The position numbers and the translations under genes are program-made. Shown here piece by piece: positions 5,957-9,635 of a stretch of DNA of 9,635 nt. This DNA comes from Methanosarcinales archaeon (lineage in GTDB: Archaea; Halobacteriota; Syntropharchaeia; Alkanophagales; Methanospirareceae): NCBI GenBank assembly GCA_003661125.1, contig QMVO01000044.1, forward strand, positions 1-9,635. The letters are read 5' to 3'. The first letter of the stretch is position 1. Each line of letters opens with the position of its first letter. The notes beneath the pieces were generated by a model. The model was given only the letters and a program-made list of their open reading frames with translations. It had not been told where the DNA came from and ran no database searches.

Positions 5957-7681
5957 TCAAAAAGTTTCCAGTTCCTTAAATTTGCGCTCAATAAATGTGT
6001 TGCATACCTCATCTGGGTCGCCACGCATCACAACCATTCCCTCATCAATTAATATCGCTTCATGTGTAAGCTCCCTGATTACATCAAGCTGATGGCTCAC
6101 CACCAGAATGGTCGTGCCGAACTCACGATTTAAATCTTTCAGCGAATTCGTCACAATACGCAGCGAAATCGGATCTATGTCACCAAAGGGCTCATCTAAT
6201 AGCAGAATTTCACAGTTTGAAGCCATAAGAGCGGCAATTGCAAGCCTTATTTCCTCCCCCACGCTCGTCTCAGAGATGTAACGAGTGAATATCTCTTCAG
6301 GCAGATTCACTGCTTTAAGATATGGTTTTGCCGCTTTAAACGTCTCGCTCGCCGGGAACACGGGAAACAGTTCATCCAATACATCCATCTCAAGCCCTAA
6401 CTCCCTGAGTCTACCCTTTGCTTCTTCTTCTGGCAAGTCCGCAAGCCGTAAAAGAACATCGAGTGTGATGTCACTTATACCTAATTCCTTCGCTCTTTTC
6501 ATCGCCTGTTTTACACTCTCAAACTTCTTCAACCCCATCTTCCGGGCAAATAGGTCTTGAACAAGCTGATAAGGTGGAAGCGCGAACTCTTGATGGATAA
6601 TGCCCAACTTGCTTCTCGCTTCTATTGACCTTCTACCGTATTCTGCGATATTGGCAAAGTCAACAGTACCTATTCTTATCAGAATGTGCCCTCTCTCAGG
6701 CTTCTCAAAACCGCCCAATAATCTCATCAATACCGTTTTTCCCATTGCCGAAGGACCAACTATCCCAAGGATGTCGCCTCTTGGAACCCTGATATTGACA
6801 TCCTGCATCTCTATCGTTCTTATCAATGTATTAGACGTGATCATGTCATATTTTTTCCAGGCGCCATCAACCCAGACCACCGTATTCCTTGCATCCTTTA
6901 CCGGAGCTAAAGGTTTTACGGGCTCAAGAGGAGCTAAGAACTTCTCAATTACGCTTTCTGGATCTCCTCCCTCTACTATCCCCCCCTTATCCATGAGGAG
7001 CATCCTGTCGCAGAGAGATCTATGTACTTCTGGCATGTGTGAAACCAGCAAAATACTGATATCTGTTCTTTCCTTTATCCTTCTCACCGAGTCGAGCAGA
7101 AGTTTCCTCGTCAGGGGATCTGACATCGTGCCTGGTTCGTCAAGCAATAATAAAGAGGGTTCTTTTGCAAGCTGTCGAGCAAGTAGAACCCTCTGTTTGT
7201 CTCCACCACTTAAAATCGTGTATAAGTGATTCCATTTGTCTCTCAGCCCAACAAGATCGAGAATTTTAAATGCTTCCTCCTTTAACTCCTCGTATTCATC
7301 CTCAAACTCTGGTATCTCTTCAAAACCTGTTTGCTTTGCTCTCAGTCGCTTTATCACATTGTCTATCACCGAGATGTTATAGAGTGCGAAAGACCGCTGA
7401 AGGTGAAAAGCAGTCTTCTCTCGAAGTTTTCTATACTCCGGCCAGGGTGAATCGGGTGTCACCCTAACGCCATCCATTTCTATTACCCCTTCGTCAAATC
7501 TCTCGTAACCTCGGAGCATGCGAAGCAAAGTTGTCTTCCCTGCTCCGCTTCTCCCTATTATCCCCAGCGTCACGCCCTTTTCTACCTTGAAGGATACGCC
7601 ATCCAGCGCTACCAATTTCTTGCCTATTTTCGATAATTCATACTGCTTACAAAGCCCCTGAACTCGCAATGCTTCACCCAT
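5957..7681 (-). CDS. atwA: Methyl-coenzyme M reductase system component A2, twin ABC ATPase
   Basis: AtwA is the ATP-binding component needed for reductive, ATP-dependent activation of methyl-coenzyme M reductase in the cytoplasm. With the start chosen here it has 574 residues and two fused ABC ATPase domains, with no membrane segments. Domain 1: Walker A GRSGAGKT (43-50), Q-loop Gln95, signature LSGGDKQR (157-164), Walker B LLLLDEP (177-183), H-loop His215. Domain 2: Walker A GPSAMGKT (309-316), Q-loop Gln364, signature-like TSVGE (472-476), Walker B ILLLDEP (492-498), H-loop His530. Domain 2 has a degenerate signature and about 107 residues between Q-loop and signature, far more than in ordinary ABC domains. 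An upstream ATG at 7711 would add ten residues, but that stretch holds the AAGGAG site and lies against a TATA element, so 7681 is preferred. The mcr operon is not in this window. A different soluble twin ABC ATPase is possible but less likely. Confidence 0.88.
   Translation of the reverse strand: MGEALRVQGLCKQYELSKIGKKLVALDGVSFKVEKGVTLGIIGRSGAGKTTLLRMLRGYERFDEGVIEMDGVRVTPDSPWPEYRKLREKTAFHLQRSFALYNISVIDNVIKRLRAKQTGFEEIPEFEDEYEELKEEAFKILDLVGLRDKWNHLYTILSGGDKQRVLLARQLAKEPSLLLLDEPGTMSDPLTRKLLLDSVRRIKERTDISILLVSHMPEVHRSLCDRMLLMDKGGIVEGGDPESVIEKFLAPLEPVKPLAPVKDARNTVVWVDGAWKKYDMITSNTLIRTIEMQDVNIRVPRGDILGIVGPSAMGKTVLMRLLGGFEKPERGHILIRIGTVDFANIAEYGRRSIEARSKLGIIHQEFALPPYQLVQDLFARKMGLKKFESVKQAMKRAKELGISDITLDVLLRLADLPEEEAKGRLRELGLEMDVLDELFPVFPASETFKAAKPYLKAVNLPEEIFTRYISETSVGEEIRLAIAALMASNCEILLLDEPFGDIDPISLRIVTNSLKDLNREFGTTILVVSHQLDVIRELTHEAILIDEGMVVMRGDPDEVCNTFIERKFKELETF
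5974..5983 (-). promoter_or_regulatory. Possible TATA element for tRNA-Glu inside the atwA 3' end
   Basis: Minus-strand AAATTTAAGG, within the last codons of atwA, is centred about 28 nt upstream of the tRNA-Glu 5' end, the right spacing for a promoter starting close to the mature tRNA. The match to consensus is moderate. The alternative is processing of the tRNA from an atwA transcript. Confidence 0.3.
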
Positions 7682-7692
7682 TTTTATCTTTA

Positions 7693-7698
7693 CTCCTT
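7693..7698 (-). promoter_or_regulatory. Ribosome binding site deciding the atwA start
   Basis: AAGGAG on the minus strand, within AAAAGGAGT, lies 11 nt before the ATG at 7681. No comparable site precedes the ATG at 7711. Confidence 0.6.
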
Positions 7699-7710
7699 TT
7701 AATATATGCA

Positions 7711-7728
7711 CATATATACCTATAAAAT
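7711..7728 (-). promoter_or_regulatory. TATA region of atwA
   Basis: Minus-strand ATTTTATAGGTATATATG is a TATA-rich stretch 30-47 nt upstream of the chosen atwA start. It would place the transcript start just ahead of the AAGGAG site. Further AT-rich sequence fills the rest of the 110-nt gap to srp19. Confidence 0.45.
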
Positions 7729-7791
7729 CATAAATATTTTAATTCGCTCTTTATTGTATATATTTATCATTTGCGTTTATTAGCCGCAGGA

Positions 7792-8088
7792 TTACCTCTT
7801 CGCGCTCTTTGATTTCTCTCGCATCTCTTTTATTCCCTTGGCAATCCCCTTCACAATCTCCTCTTTTCTTCCTACTTTATTCACCAGCACTCGTCCACTT
7901 TTATCCCAGTGCGTTTTTGGAAAGGCTTTTTCCTTCTCTAACACCGGCTCCAGACCAAGCAGTCTCGCAACCTTTTCTATCTCCTCTATCTTTGGTGATT
8001 TCACCGCATTTCTTCTCGATATTATTCTCCCTTCCCCTCTTGTCCTACCCGCTGTTAAATACGCAGGCCAGATAACTATTTTTTCCAT
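7792..8088 (-). CDS. srp19: Signal recognition particle 19 kDa protein (SRP19)
   Basis: SRP19 binds 7S SRP RNA (helices 6 and 8) and promotes binding of SRP54, allowing co-translational targeting of membrane and secreted proteins. The 98-residue product has the usual archaeal size. It begins with the family hallmark IVIWPAYLTAGRTRGEGRII (4-23), continues with RRNAVKSPKIEEI (25-37) and LGLEP (44-48), and has the later RVLVNKV block (66-72). The tail is Lys/Arg rich, as expected for an RNA-binding protein. The ATG is 21 nt downstream of the TraB-family stop on the same strand, so the two are probably cotranscribed. The leader between them contains three tandem AATC units and no clear Shine-Dalgarno site. 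Confidence 0.96.
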   Translation of the reverse strand: MEKIVIWPAYLTAGRTRGEGRIISRRNAVKSPKIEEIEKVARLLGLEPVLEKEKAFPKTHWDKSGRVLVNKVGRKEEIVKGIAKGIKEMREKSKSAKR

Positions 8089-8109
8089 GATTGATTGATT
8101 CTCAATATA

Positions 8110-9393
8110 TTAAAGAAAAAGCGTTTTCAACCCCATCCATATATCTTGCATATTTATCCCCAACTCATGCCCCACAACACCAATTCCGATAAATGTTCCA
8201 GCAATGCTCCCTATATTTGCCAACGCCGCCACAAGAATGACTCTAAATAGCTTGTTTCTCATTAATTCTCGCAACGATTCCACGTATAACATACTCTTTG
8301 CGTCTTCCGTCTTTGGTTTTCGCATCCGGGCTTCCGCCAAGCCTGCAAACCAACCTGCGGCTAAAAAAGGGTTCAAGGAAGTAAGCCACGCCACGGAAAA
8401 AGCAGTAAGCGCCGAAAGAGGATGCCCTCTTGCAACGACAACACCCGCCGCGGACAAGACACCATTTATTAGAAACCAATAGAGGAACACTTTGAGGAGA
8501 GTATCAAAGGATATGCCCAGGGAAATGACCGCTAAAAGGATAGTCAAGAGAGCTACGCCCAATCCAACTCCCAACAGATCTTTTATACCGAACCTCCTCT
8601 TGGGAAGCGAGCATAACTCCTCCTTAGGCGGTATCAACTCCGGATGACCAATAAGTTTTTTTATCCCCGCGACATGCCCGGCACCAACTACCGCAACTAT
8701 TTTTCTGAGCGACGCTTTTTTGGTCATGCTATTAGTTTGTAGGTCTAACAAGCTCCCCGCGATATAAGCGTCTCTTTCGTCTAACAGTGCCGTAGCGGCA
8801 CCTGGTGAAAACTCCCTTAATTCCTCCATCAACCGTGTGACTACATCGTCATCCGTTATTCTATCCAGCTCAATCTCCTTATTCCCATCAACCATTAACT
8901 TCTTTTCCTCTTTTTCTTCCTCTTCCTCTACGCCTCTTTTCTCCCCCCTGTCCTTTCTCATGCTTCCCATGCTACCAATCGCAAAGATAATCGAAAAAAT
9001 CATCTTTATCTTTTCAAAAAAGGTCATCTTTTTCCAGAACCGCTGCATCGTTATTTGAATAGGCCTGTCAACCAGCGCAACCTCGCATCCTTTTTCCTCT
9101 GCTTTCTTTATCGCGGCCATCATATCAGCACCTGGCTCAATTCCCAACTCCGCACCCATTTTTCGTTGCACGTAAGCAAGCAGCCAATGCGTGAGTATTA
9201 GAAATGGACTGCCACCACTCATCGCGTCCTTTATTGAAAAATCCTCCACATTTCCTTTCAATGCATTATACCTGCCTTCGCATAACTCAACAGCAACCAC
9301 GTCCGGTTCTTCTCTGTCTATTACTGCCTCCACCTCTTTAACGCTTTTCTCCAATATATGCCCCGTCCCTACCAGGATGATATTATCTTGCAT
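8110..9393 (-). CDS. TraB/PrgY-family membrane protein
   Basis: A 427-residue member of the TraB (pheromone shutdown-related) family, related to the Tiki/EreA-like fold; the role of archaeal members is unknown and a peptidase activity is only suggested for relatives. The N-terminal soluble part shows LVGTGHI (7-13; the GxxH motif), VAVELCEGRYNAL (33-45), LLDERDAYIAGSL (203-215) and the second GxxH-like motif VVGAGHVAGI (235-244). The C-terminal part has about four membrane helices, roughly 273-294, 299-320, 325-352 and 383-408. A strongly acidic low-complexity stretch (EEEEEKEEKK, 156-165) interrupts the soluble domain. An in-frame TGA at 9397-9399 excludes an earlier start; a weak AAGGA lies 17 nt upstream. 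It heads a probable two-gene unit with srp19. Conservation is clear, so it is unlikely to be a true conjugation gene despite the family name. Confidence 0.93.
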   Translation of the reverse strand: MQDNIILVGTGHILEKSVKEVEAVIDREEPDVVAVELCEGRYNALKGNVEDFSIKDAMSGGSPFLILTHWLLAYVQRKMGAELGIEPGADMMAAIKKAEEKGCEVALVDRPIQITMQRFWKKMTFFEKIKMIFSIIFAIGSMGSMRKDRGEKRGVEEEEEKEEKKLMVDGNKEIELDRITDDDVVTRLMEELREFSPGAATALLDERDAYIAGSLLDLQTNSMTKKASLRKIVAVVGAGHVAGIKKLIGHPELIPPKEELCSLPKRRFGIKDLLGVGLGVALLTILLAVISLGISFDTLLKVFLYWFLINGVLSAAGVVVARGHPLSALTAFSVAWLTSLNPFLAAGWFAGLAEARMRKPKTEDAKSMLYVESLRELMRNKLFRVILVAALANIGSIAGTFIGIGVVGHELGINMQDIWMGLKTLFL

Positions 9394-9532
9394 TGTTCAT
9401 CGCTAAACATTCCTTAGAACTCTTTTTCCTTTTTCTCTGTATATGTGCCATGTTTATATATACCTTCTCTTTTATATCTTTTTCTGCAAGGAAGTTCACC
9501 TCTAATGCTACTTTGACGCCAAATGCGAGCAC
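9383..9532 (-). other. Possible small ORF overlapping the TraB-family start
   Basis: A GTG-initiated frame of 49 codons ends in TAA at 9385-9383, overlapping the first 11 nt of the TraB-family gene (ATGCAAGATAA), as in translationally coupled pairs. The product would be basic: a hydrophobic start (LAFGVKVALEVNFL), then KDIKEKVYINMAHIQ and a Lys/Arg cluster (RKRKKSSK). An in-frame ATG at 9451 would give 22 residues. I recognise no family. Against it, a good TATA element (9452-9464) falls inside the frame, and no clear ribosome binding site precedes the GTG. It may therefore be upstream promoter DNA. Confidence 0.22.
9452..9464 (-). promoter_or_regulatory. TATA box for the traB-srp19 unit
   Basis: Minus-strand GGTATATATAAAC is a strong TATA match about 60-70 nt before the TraB-family ATG. 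It predicts a leader of roughly 40 nt that contains AAGGA at 9411-9415. A second TATA-like GATATAAAAG (9467-9476) lies just upstream of it. Confidence 0.45.
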
Positions 9533-9635
9533 TTTATCGTGCTAAGACTCCGCGCAATGGCTGAGATTGTTTCGCCTTTATAATGTGTCAATAATTTATT
9601 TTCTTGTAGCCCACTTTTTCGTGAACAAAAATAAA
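9480..9635. other. Distal upstream region, no supported gene
   Basis: This end of the window carries only short open frames on both strands. One minus-strand frame, 9635-9588, reads in from the edge (FIFVHEKVGYKKINY then TGA) and could be the last codons of an upstream gene. A short inverted repeat AGCAC-TTTATC-GTGCT lies at 9528-9543, and a TATA-like TTATAAAGG lies on the minus strand near 9577-9585. None of these can be assigned a function. Confidence 0.3.

Noticed and set aside
6600..7229. Plus-strand open frame of 209 codons opposite atwA
   Set aside because: It is antisense to intact Walker A, signature and Walker B motifs of AtwA; its composition is that of a shadow frame.
8077..8109. 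Tandem GATT units at the srp19 start, considered as a repeat array
   Set aside because: Only three 4-nt units are present; too short to be a meaningful repeat or regulatory array.
9528..9543. Inverted repeat AGCAC-TTTATC-GTGCT as a possible terminator or operator
   Set aside because: A 5-bp stem without a following T tract, and no known site matches; it could be chance.
9555..9635. Minus-strand frame containing HYKGETISAIARSL, resembling a transposase helix-turn-helix start
   Set aside because: The similarity covers about 14 residues only, the frame stops soon after, and no terminal inverted repeats or target duplications are visible.
1..9635. Search for CRISPR arrays, box C/D guide RNAs, insertion sequences and attachment sites
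   Set aside because: No spaced direct repeats, no paired C (RUGAUGA) and D (CUGA) boxes in the gaps between genes, and no duplicated tRNA ends or integrase were seen by eye.

Overview
This window looks like chromosome of a methane-metabolising euryarchaeon, either a methanogen or an anaerobic methane oxidiser of the ANME/Syntrophoarchaeia kind. Archaeal identity rests on an archaeal EF-2 with the diphthamide-acceptor motif, archaeal pelota, SRP19, TATA-type promoters, GGTGAT/AAGGAG-type ribosome binding sites, and tRNA genes without an encoded CCA. Methane metabolism rests on one gene: a two-domain ABC ATPase matching component A2 (AtwA) of the methyl-coenzyme M reductase activation system. 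The sequence alone does not fix the class. Intergenic DNA is strongly AT-rich.

Layout, left to right. 1-192: AT-rich leader with promoter-like elements and a short open frame of doubtful meaning. 193-1326 (+): DUF362 family protein. 1327-1437: short gap holding a membrane-segment-like mini-ORF and the T-rich 3' end of the EF-2 transcript. 1438-3624 (-): translation elongation factor EF-2. 3625-3737: divergent promoter region for EF-2 and tRNA-Asp. 3738-3810 (+): tRNA-Asp(GTC), followed by a T6 terminator. 3854-4990 (-): ribosome rescue factor pelota. 5063-5869 (+): archaeal SbcD-related metallophosphoesterase. 5876-5950 (-): tRNA-Glu(CTC), only 6 nt downstream of the next gene. 5957-7681 (-): AtwA. 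7792-8088 (-): SRP19. 8110-9393 (-): TraB-family membrane protein. 9394-9635: TATA-rich upstream region with a possible overlapping small ORF. No gene-free stretch exceeds 300 bases.

Functionally this is mostly a housekeeping region for translation and protein targeting: EF-2 (translocation), two tRNAs, pelota (stalled-ribosome rescue) and SRP19 (signal recognition particle assembly). It is interleaved with one methane-specific gene (atwA), a putative metallophosphoesterase, a TraB-family membrane protein and a DUF362 protein of unknown role. traB and srp19 are 21 nt apart and are probably one transcript. atwA has its own promoter and ribosome binding site, and probably shares its 3' end with tRNA-Glu.

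I found no CRISPR array, intact mobile element, defence island or clearly novel multi-gene system. The most useful second-look items are the atwA-tRNA-Glu junction, the divergent second ATPase half of AtwA, the start-site correction for atwA, two mini-ORFs (1356-1433 and 9383-9532), and a terminator-like signal inside the last codons of pelota.
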